Assembly (NCBI RefSeq): GCF_010211745.1
Contig: NZ_PDWQ01000005.1
Span: 62,001-126,000 of the forward strand
DNA: 64,000 bases
Direction of reading: 5' to 3'
Source of the DNA: Pseudoxanthomonas kalamensis DSM 18571
GTDB lineage: Bacteria > Pseudomonadota > Gammaproteobacteria > Xanthomonadales > Xanthomonadaceae
A model generated the notes under the pieces. It saw only the letters and a list, made by a program, of their open reading frames with translations, made no database searches and was not told the DNA's origin. The position numbers and the translations under genes are program-made. Positions 35,746 to 47,188 of this stretch are shown piece after piece. Positions within the stretch are counted from its first letter, which is position 1. Each line of letters starts with the position of its first letter.

Positions 35746-35812
35746 AGGCAAGCGCCATCCGTCGGAAGGCACCCATCTCCCCCGATCCTCGGTGCCGCGC
35801 TACCCTGATCGC

Positions 35813-36796
35813 ATGCGTGCCCCCACCACCCGCGAATTTGCCCTTGACCCCGCCGACAACGAACGCCTGGCCAACCTGGCCGGACCGTTCGACGCCCACC
35901 TGCGCCAGGTCGAACTGAAGCTGGGGGTGGAAATCGCCAACCGCGGCAACCTGTTCCGCATCACCGGTCCGGACCGGGCGGTGGCCGCGGCCGACCGGCT
36001 GCTGCATGAGCTGTACGCCGAGACCGCGAATGAAACCTTCGACAGCCAGGCCATCCACCTGCGACTGAACGCGGCCAACCTGGAGCGCGCCGCCGAGAGC
36101 GATTACGCGCCGCAGGACGTCAACATCAAGGTCAAGCGCGGCACCGTGCGTGGCCGCGGCCCCAACCAGGCCAAGTACCTGCATGCCATCGCCACCCACG
36201 ACATCAATTTCGGCATCGGCCCGGCCGGTACCGGCAAGACCTTCCTGGCCGTAGCCAGCGCGGTCGAGGCGCTGAACGAATCGCGCGTGCAACGGCTGGT
36301 GCTGGTGCGCCCGGCGGTGGAGGCCGGCGAGAAGCTCGGCTTCCTGCCCGGCGACCTCAGCCAGAAGGTCGACCCCTACTTGCGTCCGCTGTACGACGCG
36401 CTGTACGAGATGCTCGGCGTGGACAAGGTGATCAAGTTGCTGGAAAAGAACGTCATCGAGATCGCGCCGCTGGCCTACATGCGCGGACGCACGCTCAACG
36501 ACGCCTTCGTCATCCTCGACGAGGCGCAGAACACCACCATCGAACAGATGAAGATGTTCCTGACCCGCATCGGCTACGGCAGTACCGCCGTGGTCACCGG
36601 CGACCTCACCCAGATCGACCTGCCGCGCAACATGAAATCGGGCCTGAAGGACGCGCTGGACGTGCTGCGTGACGTGGACGGCATCAGCTTCAGCTTCTTC
36701 ACCAGCCGCGACGTGGTCCGGCATCCGCTGGTCGCCAAGATCGTGCATGCCTACGACCAGCGCGACGACAAGGACGCGGAAACCGGAGCGGCGTAA
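35813..36796 (+). CDS. ybeZ: PhoH family protein (YbeZ)
   Basis: Cytosolic P-loop NTPase (327 aa) of the PhoH/YbeZ family, linked with YbeY in RNA and ribosome metabolism. N-terminal KH-like region (residues 1-100), Walker [12 protein letters not shown], Walker [12 protein letters not shown] and [15 protein letters not shown] 35813 preferred over a GTG at 35792; neither has a clear ribosome site. Heads the ybeZ-ybeY-corC region. Confidence 0.93.
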   Translation: MRAPTTREFALDPADNERLANLAGPFDAHLRQVELKLGVEIANRGNLFRITGPDRAVAAADRLLHELYAETANETFDSQAIHLRLNAANLERAAESDYAPQDVNIKVKRGTVRGRGPNQAKYLHAIATHDINFGIGPAGTGKTFLAVASAVEALNESRVQRLVLVRPAVEAGEKLGFLPGDLSQKVDPYLRPLYDALYEMLGVDKVIKLLEKNVIEIAPLAYMRGRTLNDAFVILDEAQNTTIEQMKMFLTRIGYGSTAVVTGDLTQIDLPRNMKSGLKDALDVLRDVDGISFSFFTSRDVVRHPLVAKIVHAYDQRDDKDAETGAA

Positions 36797-36806
36797 GATT
36801 GCCGGC

Positions 36807-37295
36807 ATGACCCAGGGCCCGGTCCGCCTCGATATCGCCGTCAGCTATGCCCTGCCGCGCAAGGGCCTGCCGGCCTCGACCAGTTTCCGGCGCTGGGCGG
36901 CGGCGGCACTGCATGGGCGCATCCGCGAAGCCGATGTCGCCATCCGCATCGTCGACGCCAAGGAAGGTCGCGCCCTGAACCGCCACTACCGCGGCAAGGA
37001 CTACGCCACCAACGTGCTCAGCTTCCCGGCCGACATGGCCGAAGGGGTCAAGCTGCCCAAGGGCGTGAAGATGCCGCTGCTCGGCGACCTGGTGATCTGC
37101 GCACCGGTGGTCGCCCGCGAAGCCCGTGAACAGAAGAAACCGCTGGCCGCGCACTACGCCCACCTGACCGTGCACGGCGTGCTGCACCTGCTCGGCTGGA
37201 ACCACGAGGACGACCGCGAAGCCGAGTGCATGGAGCAACTGGAACGCGAAATCCTGGCGGAGCTGGGGATCGATGACCCGTATGCGGAAGGCTGA
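36807..37295 (+). CDS. ybeY: Endoribonuclease/rRNA maturation factor YbeY
   Basis: Metal-dependent RNase (162 aa) required for 16S rRNA 3' maturation. The zinc motif is [14 protein letters not shown]: three His are kept, while the residue before the third His is Asn rather than the usual Asp. LSFPAD and LGDLVIC are further family motifs. It follows ybeZ by 10 nt. Confidence 0.94.
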   Translation: MTQGPVRLDIAVSYALPRKGLPASTSFRRWAAAALHGRIREADVAIRIVDAKEGRALNRHYRGKDYATNVLSFPADMAEGVKLPKGVKMPLLGDLVICAPVVAREAREQKKPLAAHYAHLTVHGVLHLLGWNHEDDREAECMEQLEREILAELGIDDPYAEG

Positions 37296-37298
37296 GCG

Positions 37299-37667
37299 TT
37301 GAGCCCTTCCGAAGACACCGGCATGCTCGTCATGCAACTGGAATACGCACTGCTCGATCCGCAGGTGCGCTCCGATCTGGCCCGGCTGGACGCCTTGCTG
37401 ACCGACGACTTCTTCGAGGTCGGGGCTTCGGGGCGTTCGTTCGGCAAGGAAGAGGTATTGAGCCGGCTCCCGACCGAACCCGTGGCGACCTTTGCGCCCA
37501 GTGCCATGCAAGCCCATGCACTGACTGCGGATGTGATTCTGGTGACCTACGCCTGCGAACACGTTCGTCTCGGCCATGCTGTCCGTTCTCTGCGCAGCTC
37601 GCTGTGGATTAGGGATTCCAGCGGATGGCGGATGCGCTATCACCAAGGCACGCTCGCCGAGACGTGA
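37299..37667 (+). CDS. DUF4440/NTF2-like small protein
   Basis: Protein of 122 aa with an NTF2-fold-like pattern: LEYALLDPQVRSDLARLDALLTDDFFEVG, GRSFGKEEVLSRL, and a C-terminal RSSLWIRDSSGWRMRYHQGT. Such proteins often bind small ligands or act as simple enzymes; no role can be assigned. A TTG start at 37299 has GGAAGG 7 nt upstream; an ATG at 37323 is the alternative. It lies 3 nt after ybeY, interrupting the usual ybeY-corC adjacency. Confidence 0.7.
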   Translation: MSPSEDTGMLVMQLEYALLDPQVRSDLARLDALLTDDFFEVGASGRSFGKEEVLSRLPTEPVATFAPSAMQAHALTADVILVTYACEHVRLGHAVRSLRSSLWIRDSSGWRMRYHQGTLAET

Positions 37668-37726
37668 TCCGACGACGCTCCGGAAGGTGCATTTGCATCA
37701 ATGCTCTTCGTGGCAAACTACAGCGC

Positions 37727-38287
37727 ATGAACTACCTCTTGCCTGCCGCCGTTGCTCTGCTCGCCCTCGCGCCCGTCGCGCAAGCCGACGACTCGCCCGC
37801 CATCGACCTGACGGCGCTGATCGAATGCGGTAGCGACTATGCCGGCTTCGTCGCCACCGAAGCGTTGCGCGACGATCCGCTGAAGGCCGTTGCCGCCGGC
37901 TGGCAGCCGTTGCCGCAGACCAACATGTTCATGAGCGAGTACCGGCTGGTGCAGCCGATCACCGTGTTCGGCCAACCCACCGACCACATCGCCTTCAGCG
38001 GCAGCGGCGTGGTCGCCATCCTCGACCTGCCCGATCCGCGCCCGCTGGCACAGATGCTGGAGCTGGAAACGGCCATCGACACGCCGCAGAAGGCCATGTT
38101 CGGCAAGGAAGTGCTCAGCGAGAAGCGCACCGCGCCGGATGGCACCGTGGTCATCGAATCCGCCGTCATCACCGTTTCCAACGTCGACTCGCACCCCGGA
38201 CAGACCCTCGCTGGCTGCAGCTACAGCCTTGATCTGCCTGAGGAAACCGACGAGCAAACGGCACCGGCAGCGGAAACGCCGCACTAG
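37727..38287 (+). CDS. Unknown exported protein
   Basis: Predicted periplasmic protein (186 aa) with signal peptide LLPAAVALLALAPVAQA. The mature part has two Cys (about residues 33 and 164, possibly disulfide-bonded) and a LIECGSDYAGFVATEAL start. No family recognised. It stands between ybeY and corC on the same strand with a 59-nt gap on the left. Confidence 0.7.
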   Translation: MNYLLPAAVALLALAPVAQADDSPAIDLTALIECGSDYAGFVATEALRDDPLKAVAAGWQPLPQTNMFMSEYRLVQPITVFGQPTDHIAFSGSGVVAILDLPDPRPLAQMLELETAIDTPQKAMFGKEVLSEKRTAPDGTVVIESAVITVSNVDSHPGQTLAGCSYSLDLPEETDEQTAPAAETPH

Positions 38288-38344
38288 CCTGCTACACTGC
38301 CGCCGAGCCCCGCTCGCTGCGGGCGCCTGCATGCACCACACGAG

Positions 38345-39232
38345 ATGTCCGACGACGACAGTACCTCCGCGCCGGAGTACGCCGAAAAGCCCTCCGAGCG
38401 CTCACAGGAAAAACGCCGCAGCTGGCTGGACCGCATCAGCTCCGCGATTTCGGGCGAACCGAACACGCGCGACGACCTGATCGAACTGCTGCGCGACACC
38501 CACGACAGCGGCGTCATCGAGGCCGATACCCTGCGAATGATGGAAGGCGCCATCGCCGTGGCCGGCATGACCGTCGGCGACGTGATGGTGCCGCGTGCGC
38601 AGATGGTCGTGCTGCCGGCCGAAGCCAAGCTGCTGGAGCTGATGAAGCTGGTGGTCGAATCCGGGCATTCGCGCTTCCCGGTGCACGGCGAGGACAAGGA
38701 CGAGATCCTCGGCATCCTGCTGGCCAAGGACCTGCTGCGCGGCGTGGTCGAGGACAACGGCCCGCGCAGTATCCACGAACTGCTGCGTCCGGCGGTGCTG
38801 ATCCCGGAATCGAAGAACCTCAACGTGCTGCTGCGCGAATTCCGCCAATCGCGCAACCACATGGCCATCGTCGTCGACGAATACGGCGGGGTATCGGGAC
38901 TGGTCACCATCGAGGATGTGCTGGAGGAGATCGTCGGCGAGATCGACGACGAACACGACGACGCCGAAGACCCGCAGGCGCTGATCGCCGCACAGGCCGA
39001 CGGCCAGTTCGTGGTCGATGCGCTGACCCCGATCGACGACTTCAACGAGCGCTTCGGTGCCGACTTCGACGACGACGAATACGACACCATCGGCGGCCTG
39101 GTCACCGCCGAGATCGGCCACCTGCCCGAGGCCGGCGAAGAGCTGACTCTGGGCCGGTTCCTGTTCCGCGTCACCAGCGCCGATGCGCGCCGGCTGCACG
39201 CCCTGCATGTCAGCGTGCATGTCGATCCCTGA
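38345..39232 (+). CDS. corC: CorC/YbeX: CBS-domain protein of the HlyC/CorC family
   Basis: Cytosolic protein (295 aa) associated with magnesium/cobalt efflux and ribosome metabolism. Two CBS domains (about residues 75-130 and 140-195, VPRAQMVVLPAE and VDEYGGVSGLVTIEDVLEEIVGEI) and a C-terminal CorC/HlyC FAD-binding-like domain (DALTPIDDFNERFG). No DUF21 membrane part. Its end overlaps the DUF4105 gene by 14 nt. Confidence 0.93.
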   Translation: MSDDDSTSAPEYAEKPSERSQEKRRSWLDRISSAISGEPNTRDDLIELLRDTHDSGVIEADTLRMMEGAIAVAGMTVGDVMVPRAQMVVLPAEAKLLELMKLVVESGHSRFPVHGEDKDEILGILLAKDLLRGVVEDNGPRSIHELLRPAVLIPESKNLNVLLREFRQSRNHMAIVVDEYGGVSGLVTIEDVLEEIVGEIDDEHDDAEDPQALIAAQADGQFVVDALTPIDDFNERFGADFDDDEYDTIGGLVTAEIGHLPEAGEELTLGRFLFRVTSADARRLHALHVSVHVDP

Positions 39233-40400
39233 GTGGCTACGGCGGGCGCTGCTGCTCGCCCTGATGCTGTACGCGGCGTCGGTCCAGGCCGGCGAGCTGC
39301 GCGTCGGCGTGCTGACCATGCAGCCGGGCGAGGTGTTCTTCGAACGCTTCGGCCACAACGCCATCATCGTGCAGGACACCGGCAGCGGCGAGACCGTCAG
39401 CTACAACTTCGGCTACTTCGACCCGGATGAACCCGGCTTCGTCGGCAACTTCGCCCGCGGCCGGATGATGTACTACCTGGTCGCATTGCCATTGCAGCAG
39501 GACCTGTCCTATTACCGCAGCGTCGGTCGCGGCGTCGATGTGCAATGGCTCGACCTGGAGCCGGCGCGGGCGCAGGCGTTGGCCGCCAGCCTGGCCGAAC
39601 GTTCGCGTCCCGAGAACGCGCGCTACCGCTACGACTACTTCACCTCCAACTGCTCCACCCAGGTGCGCGATGCATTGGACGCGGCCATGGACGGCGCGCT
39701 GAAGCGCCAGTTATCCGGGCGCTCGCGCGGCATCACCTATCGCAGCGAATCGGTGCGGCTGGCCTCGCCGTCACCATGGATGTGGATCGGCTTCGACCTG
39801 GGCCTGTCCGGCTACGCCGACCGGCCGCTGTCGCGCTGGGACGATGCCTTCATCCCGATGCGTCTGGCCGAAAGCCTGGACGAGGCAAAGAACGCCGACG
39901 GCCAGCCGCTGGTCGCCGCGCGCGAGCAACTGCTTCCGCAGCGCCTGCCACCGGAGCCGCCTGCACAAGCGCGCCGCTGGTGGCCTTGGCTGCTGGCCGG
40001 GCTGGCGATCGCCTGCGGCCTGTTGCTGCTGCGCCATCGCCCGCGACTGGTCGCGGCGCTGGCGCTGGCGCTGTGGCTGCTGTGCGGCATCGGCGGCGCG
40101 CTGCTGGCATGGCTATGGGGGTTCAGCGCCCATCAGGCGGCGTGGGCCAATCAGAACCTGCTGCTGCTGAACCCACTGTGCCTGCTGCTGTTGCCCGGCG
40201 GCATCGGTGCACTGGCCGGCCGCAGCCCCGGCAAGATGTTCCGCTGGCTGCTGGCAATCGTGGCGGCGTTGTCGGTACTGGCCTGGCTGCTGCACTGGCT
40301 GCCGACCTATCCGCAACTCAACCAAGCCTGGATCGGCCTGCTGTCGCCGATTCACATCGCCCTGTCGATGATCTGGTCGCGACGTCAGGCAAACAACTGA
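39219..40400 (+). CDS. DUF4105 (Lnb N-terminal-like) protein with C-terminal membrane helices
   Basis: Membrane protein (393 aa). A signal-like helix (residues 8-24) is followed by a periplasmic DUF4105 domain with FERFGHNAI and YFTSNCSTQVRDAL; the His and Cys suggest a papain-like thiol fold, by inference. Five hydrophobic helices follow from about residue 255. ATG 39219 lies inside the corC end. In many gammaproteobacteria lnt follows corC; no lnt is seen here. Confidence 0.8.
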   Translation: MSIPEWLRRALLLALMLYAASVQAGELRVGVLTMQPGEVFFERFGHNAIIVQDTGSGETVSYNFGYFDPDEPGFVGNFARGRMMYYLVALPLQQDLSYYRSVGRGVDVQWLDLEPARAQALAASLAERSRPENARYRYDYFTSNCSTQVRDALDAAMDGALKRQLSGRSRGITYRSESVRLASPSPWMWIGFDLGLSGYADRPLSRWDDAFIPMRLAESLDEAKNADGQPLVAAREQLLPQRLPPEPPAQARRWWPWLLAGLAIACGLLLLRHRPRLVAALALALWLLCGIGGALLAWLWGFSAHQAAWANQNLLLLNPLCLLLLPGGIGALAGRSPGKMFRWLLAIVAALSVLAWLLHWLPTYPQLNQAWIGLLSPIHIALSMIWSRRQANN

Positions 40401-40509
40401 AGCCCACCAACGGCGACGCTTCGTTCTGCATACGTATGCTTACTGCGGCGCAGCTTGCCGCGCCGGAACGACTATCGCAGCATGAGCCGTCCCCCGCTCG
40501 GTCGCTGCC

Positions 40510-42561
40510 ATGTTCTCACGTTTCGTCGCCCTGCCGTTCCTGCTGTTCGCCGTCTGTGCACCTGCTTTTGCCGATCAAGCCGCGCCCGCCCCCTCCAAGC
40601 CCGCGGCCACGGTAGTTTCACCCAATGGCGAATTGTCGGTCACCGCAAGCACCGATTCGGAGAATCGCCCTTACTATTCGGTTTCGCGTCGCGGCAAGCC
40701 GCTGATTTCCCCTTCGCGGCTGGGCTTCATCTTCAACGATGCGCCCAAGCTGGAACGCAACATCGCGTTGGCCGGACAGCAGACCCGCAGCTTCGACGAA
40801 ACCTGGGAGCAGCCCTGGGGCGAACAGCATTTCATCCGCAACCATTACAACGAGTTGCGGGTGACCTACAAGGAAACCGCCAAGCCGTTCCGGAGCTTCG
40901 ACGTGGTCTTTCGCGTCTACGACGACGGCCTCGGTTTCCGCTATGAATTTTCTCAGCAGGGCACGCTAGGGCAGATCCGGATCGGCGAGGAACTGACCGA
41001 ATTCGACTTGGCCGAGGACGGGACCGCCTGGTGGATTCCCGCCGGCGAATTCAACCGTGCCGAACAGCTCTACCAGCGCACCGCTATCGGCGAAGTCGGC
41101 TACGCGCAGACGCCGATCACCTTCAAGCTAGCCGATGGCTCCCACCTGTCCATCCACGAGGCTGCGCTGGTCGATTATTCCGGCATGAACCTGATCCGGG
41201 TGGAGAACCGGCGACTGAAGGCGCAGCTCACCGACGGCATCGGCGGGCCGAAAGTGGTGCGCGACGCGCCGTTCCACACGCCGTGGCGCACATTGCAGGT
41301 CAGCGACACCGCCGGCGGACTGGTCGAGTCCTCGCTGATCCTGAACCTCAACGAGCCAAACCAGTTGGATGACGTCTCCTGGTTCAAGCCGATGAAATAC
41401 GTCGGCGTGTGGTGGGAGATGCACCTGGACAAGAAGACCTGGTCCTCCGGGCCCAAACATGGCGCCAGCAACGAAAACGTGATGCGGCACATCGACTTCG
41501 CCGCCGCGAACGGCTTCGGTGGCGTGCTGGTGGAAGGCTGGAACGTCGGCTGGGACGGCGACTGGTTCGGCAACGGCGAGGACTTCAGCTTCACCCAGCC
41601 CTACCCCGACTTCGACATCGACAAGCTGGCCGCCTACGCGCGCTCGAAAGGCGTGCAGCTGATCGGCCACCACGAGACCTCGGGGCATGCCGCCCACTAC
41701 GAATCGCAACTGGACGCGGCCTTCGCGCTGGACCAGCGCGAGGGGATCCACATGGTCAAGACCGGCTACGTGGCCGATGCCGGGCAGGCCAAGGTGATCG
41801 GCACCGACGGCAAGCTGCACTATGCCTGGCACGAGGGCCAGGACATGGCCCGCCACTACCAGAAGGTGGTCACCGAGGCAGCGAAATACCAGGTTGCGAT
41901 CAACAGCCACGAGCCGATCAAGGACACCGGCCTGCGCCGGACCTGGCCGAACTGGGTCTCGCGCGAGGGCGCGCGCGGCATGGAATACAACGCCTGGGGC
42001 AATCCCGGCAATCCGCCCGAGCACGAAGCGAACCTGGTCTTCACCCGCATGCTCGCCGGACCGATGGATTTCACCCCCGGCGTATTCGGCATGCAGACCA
42101 AGCCGGGCTCGCGCGTGGCCACCACATGGGCCAAGCAACTGGCGCTGTATGTGGTGATCTACAGTCCGATCCAGATGGCCGCCGACCTGCTGGAAAACTA
42201 CGAAGCCAATCCCGGGCCGTTCCAGTTCATCAAGGATGTACCGACCGACTGGGAAGAGACCCGCGTGCTTGCCGGTGAGGTCGGCGACTTCGTGGTCACC
42301 GCGCGCCGCGAGCGCGACGGCAACGACTGGTACCTGGGGGCGATCACCGATGAACAGCCGCGCACGCTGAAAGTGCCGCTGTCCTTCCTGTCCCCCGGCC
42401 GGGAATACGTTGCGCAAATCTACCGCGATGGTCCCGATGCAGACTGGGATAAGCGTCCCGAGTCGATCGTCATCGAACAGCGCAAGGTCGACAGCGGCGA
42501 CACTCTGGAACTGATCCTCGCGCCGGGTGGTGGGCAGGCGATACGCTTCGTCGCCGAGTAG
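40510..42561 (+). CDS. Glycoside hydrolase family 97 protein
   Basis: Exported alpha-glucosidase/galactosidase-type enzyme (683 aa). Signal peptide ends near ADQA (residue 22). An N-terminal beta-sandwich (about 35-290) precedes the TIM barrel with WWEMHLDKKTWSSGPKHGA, LVEGWNVGWDGD, HHETSGH and a C-terminal Greek-key domain. Candidate catalytic or calcium-binding Glu are Glu468 in NSHEPIKDTG and Glu492 in GARGMEYNAWGN, by analogy to SusB. No sus-type or other sugar genes flank it. Confidence 0.9.
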   Translation: MFSRFVALPFLLFAVCAPAFADQAAPAPSKPAATVVSPNGELSVTASTDSENRPYYSVSRRGKPLISPSRLGFIFNDAPKLERNIALAGQQTRSFDETWEQPWGEQHFIRNHYNELRVTYKETAKPFRSFDVVFRVYDDGLGFRYEFSQQGTLGQIRIGEELTEFDLAEDGTAWWIPAGEFNRAEQLYQRTAIGEVGYAQTPITFKLADGSHLSIHEAALVDYSGMNLIRVENRRLKAQLTDGIGGPKVVRDAPFHTPWRTLQVSDTAGGLVESSLILNLNEPNQLDDVSWFKPMKYVGVWWEMHLDKKTWSSGPKHGASNENVMRHIDFAAANGFGGVLVEGWNVGWDGDWFGNGEDFSFTQPYPDFDIDKLAAYARSKGVQLIGHHETSGHAAHYESQLDAAFALDQREGIHMVKTGYVADAGQAKVIGTDGKLHYAWHEGQDMARHYQKVVTEAAKYQVAINSHEPIKDTGLRRTWPNWVSREGARGMEYNAWGNPGNPPEHEANLVFTRMLAGPMDFTPGVFGMQTKPGSRVATTWAKQLALYVVIYSPIQMAADLLENYEANPGPFQFIKDVPTDWEETRVLAGEVGDFVVTARRERDGNDWYLGAITDEQPRTLKVPLSFLSPGREYVAQIYRDGPDADWDKRPESIVIEQRKVDSGDTLELILAPGGGQAIRFVAE

Positions 42562-42603
42562 GCGTTCTTGCCAGCGCAACATGACTGGCGCAGGATGCGC
42601 GGC

Positions 42604-43644
42604 ATGAATCCGGACCCGCCTTCGACCTCCAATTCCCACCTGTCGCAGGCGTCACAGGCGGCCGGCATGCCTGCCTGTGTGGTCAATTGCGCCGTCTATC
42701 GTCGCGATGGCAGCCGCGAGAACATCGACCTGGACCGGATCAGCGAAGTACTGGCCGACGATGACAGCAGCTTCGTCTGGATCGGCCTGTACGAACCGGA
42801 AGACGAGGTGCTGGAGAAGTTGCAGGAAGAGTTCCACTTGCACGATCTGGCCATCGAGGACGCCAGCGTCGCCCACCAGCGCCCCAAGGTGGAGGCCTAC
42901 GGCAATTCGCTGTTCCTGGTCGCCAGTACCGCGCAGGTGGTGAATGAACGCATCGCCTACGGTGAAACCCACATCTTCCTCGGCCCGCGTTACCTGGTGA
43001 CCGTGCGTCACGGCGCCTCGCTGTCCTATGCCGCCGCCCGTTTGCGGATCGAGCGCGAACCGGAACTGCTCGCGCTGGGTCCGTCCTACGGCATGCATTC
43101 GGTGCTCGACTTCATCGTCGACAACTACCTGCCGATCGTCGAGGAGTTCAAGGCCACCCTGAACCGGCTGGAACACGCCATCGTCAGCGAGAACTACCAT
43201 CGCGCTACGGTCAAACGCCTGTACGATCTGAAGCGGGAACTGACCTACATGCGGGTCGCAGTGGCGCCGATGCAGGACGTGCTGTCGCAACTGGTGCGCA
43301 GCAACAGCCCGCTGATCCCCGAGGAAGTCCGCTTCTACCTGCGCGATGTGCACGACCATTCGCTGCGCACCAACGAAACCATCGACGTGCTGCGCGACAT
43401 GTTGAGCACCGCGCTGGGTGTCAACCAGGCGCTAGTAACGCTGTCGCAGGGCGAGGTGGTGCGCAAGCTGGCCGGCTGGGCCGCGTTGCTGGCCGCACCG
43501 ACGCTGATCGCCAGCTGGTACGGCATGAACTTCGACCACATGCCGGAATTGCACGGCAAGTACAGCTATCCACTGATGATCGCCGGCGTGGCCGTGGTGG
43601 TCGGTGTGCTGTACCGCTATCTGAAGAAGGTACGCTGGATCTGA
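42604..43644 (+). CDS. corA: CorA-type magnesium/cobalt transporter
   Basis: Inner-membrane divalent cation channel (346 aa). A large cytosolic alpha/beta domain with FVWIGLYEPEDEVL and a long helix (residues 170-270) leads to two C-terminal helices with the selectivity motif YGMNF. The C-terminus ends in basic KKVRW. ATG 42604 has AGGA 8 nt upstream; an ATG at 42595 is possible. It starts 43 nt after the GH97 gene. Confidence 0.95.
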   Translation: MNPDPPSTSNSHLSQASQAAGMPACVVNCAVYRRDGSRENIDLDRISEVLADDDSSFVWIGLYEPEDEVLEKLQEEFHLHDLAIEDASVAHQRPKVEAYGNSLFLVASTAQVVNERIAYGETHIFLGPRYLVTVRHGASLSYAAARLRIEREPELLALGPSYGMHSVLDFIVDNYLPIVEEFKATLNRLEHAIVSENYHRATVKRLYDLKRELTYMRVAVAPMQDVLSQLVRSNSPLIPEEVRFYLRDVHDHSLRTNETIDVLRDMLSTALGVNQALVTLSQGEVVRKLAGWAALLAAPTLIASWYGMNFDHMPELHGKYSYPLMIAGVAVVVGVLYRYLKKVRWI

Positions 43645-43693
43645 ACCTGCGCTTGCGGTCGGCGATCAGTGGTCGACGATCAGCGACCGGCAA

Positions 43694-44956
43694 TCAGCCG
43701 CCGGCCAGCAGCCGCAGCATCTGTCCGGTCATGTAGGCGCCATAGGTACCCAGCGCATAGCCGAGCACCGCCAGTAGTACGCCGACCGAAGCCAGCCCGG
43801 GATGGAAGGCCGTCGCCACGATCGGCGCCGAGGCCGCACCGCCGATGTTGGCCTGCGAACCGACTGCCATGAAGAACAGCGGTGCGTGGATCAGCTTGGC
43901 GACCAGCAGCAGCAGGCCGGCATGGACGGCGATCCAGATCAACCCCAGCACGAACAGCCACGGCCGCTCCAGCAAGGCGCCGATGTCCATCTGCATGCCG
44001 ATGGTCGCCACCAGCACGTACAACATCACCGAACCGATCTTCGATGCGCCCGCACCTTCCAGCGTGCGTGCGCGGGTGAAGCTGAGCAGCAGGCCCAAGG
44101 TGGTCGCCAGCAGCACCATCCAGAAGAAACCCGAAGTCAGGCTGTAGTCGGCCAGCTTCCATTCGGCTGGCAGTGACTTGATCCAGCCGACCAGCGGCGC
44201 GGCCAGCAGGTGCGCCAGTCCGGTCGCGCCCAGGCCCGTGGCCAGGATCAGCATCAGGTCGGTCAGCGAGGGATTGCGTGCATGCTCGGCGTGATAGGCC
44301 TCGATGCGGTGCTTGAGATCGTCGATCGCGCGGGTATCGGCACCAGTCCAGCGGTCGAAGGCCTGCGAGCGTGCCGCCAGGAACAGCAGTACCGCCATCC
44401 ACACGTTGGCCACCACCACGTCGACCGCGATGAACTGGCCGAACAGGTTGCTGTCGATTTCGAACACTTCCTTCATCGCCGCCTGGTTGGCGCCGCCACC
44501 GATCCAGCTGCCGGCCACCGCGGTCATGCCGCGCCAGGTTTCGCCGGCCACCGTCTCCGGATGGATCACGCCCATGGCCAGGAAGGCGACCGCCGCACCA
44601 AGCATTACCCCGATCGTCCCGGTCGCGAACATGATCAGTGCCTTCGGCCCCAGCCGCAGGATCGCGCCCAGGTCGATGGCCACGCAGAACAGCACCAGCG
44701 AACTGGGCAGCAGATAGTCGCGCGCCATCGGGTACAGGCCCGATGCATGGCCGTCGATCAGGCCGATGCTGTTCCAGATCGCTGGCAGCAGGTAGCACAT
44801 CAACAGAGCCGGCACCACGGCGTAGAACTTTTTCCAGAAACCGCTTGACCTCGATGCGCCCCAGAACACGAAGCCCAAGGTCACGGCCAGCAGGCCCATG
44901 ACCACGGCGTCGTTACTGATCAAAGCTTGATTGGCGGATTCGACGGCTGCGGCCAT
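43694..44956 (-). CDS. DUF819 family (YjcL-like) membrane protein
   Basis: Polytopic membrane protein (420 aa, about eleven helices). The family's GSWIGGGANQAAMKEVFE and the C-terminal VGSQANIGGAASAPIVATAF are visible. DUF819 members are uncharacterised transporters. It follows the S9 peptidase gene on the same strand, separated by a hairpin. Confidence 0.88.
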   Translation of the reverse strand: MAAAVESANQALISNDAVVMGLLAVTLGFVFWGASRSSGFWKKFYAVVPALLMCYLLPAIWNSIGLIDGHASGLYPMARDYLLPSSLVLFCVAIDLGAILRLGPKALIMFATGTIGVMLGAAVAFLAMGVIHPETVAGETWRGMTAVAGSWIGGGANQAAMKEVFEIDSNLFGQFIAVDVVVANVWMAVLLFLAARSQAFDRWTGADTRAIDDLKHRIEAYHAEHARNPSLTDLMLILATGLGATGLAHLLAAPLVGWIKSLPAEWKLADYSLTSGFFWMVLLATTLGLLLSFTRARTLEGAGASKIGSVMLYVLVATIGMQMDIGALLERPWLFVLGLIWIAVHAGLLLLVAKLIHAPLFFMAVGSQANIGGAASAPIVATAFHPGLASVGVLLAVLGYALGTYGAYMTGQMLRLLAGG

Positions 44957-44985
44957 GGACGAGATTTCCGTAGTCGGGACAGGGA

Positions 44986-45013
44986 GAGGGCGCGTCGCGC
45001 ACGACGCGCCCTC
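44986..45013 (-). terminator. Hairpin between the S9 peptidase gene and the DUF819 gene
   Basis: A 12-bp perfect stem, GAGGGCGCGTCG at 44986-44997 with its complement at 45002-45013, and a 4-nt loop. It starts 7 nt past the peptidase stop; no T tract, so termination may be partial. Confidence 0.6.
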
Positions 45014-45020
45014 GGAACGG

Positions 45021-47093
<2,073 letters not shown>

Positions 47094-47188
47094 CGGCAAG
47101 GCTCCGGAACAGGGAAACCCCGATGTTAGGCGCTAAATGCGCCCCAGCGCAAAGGCGTCTGGTCACGCCTTTTGCGCCGTGTGTCCAC

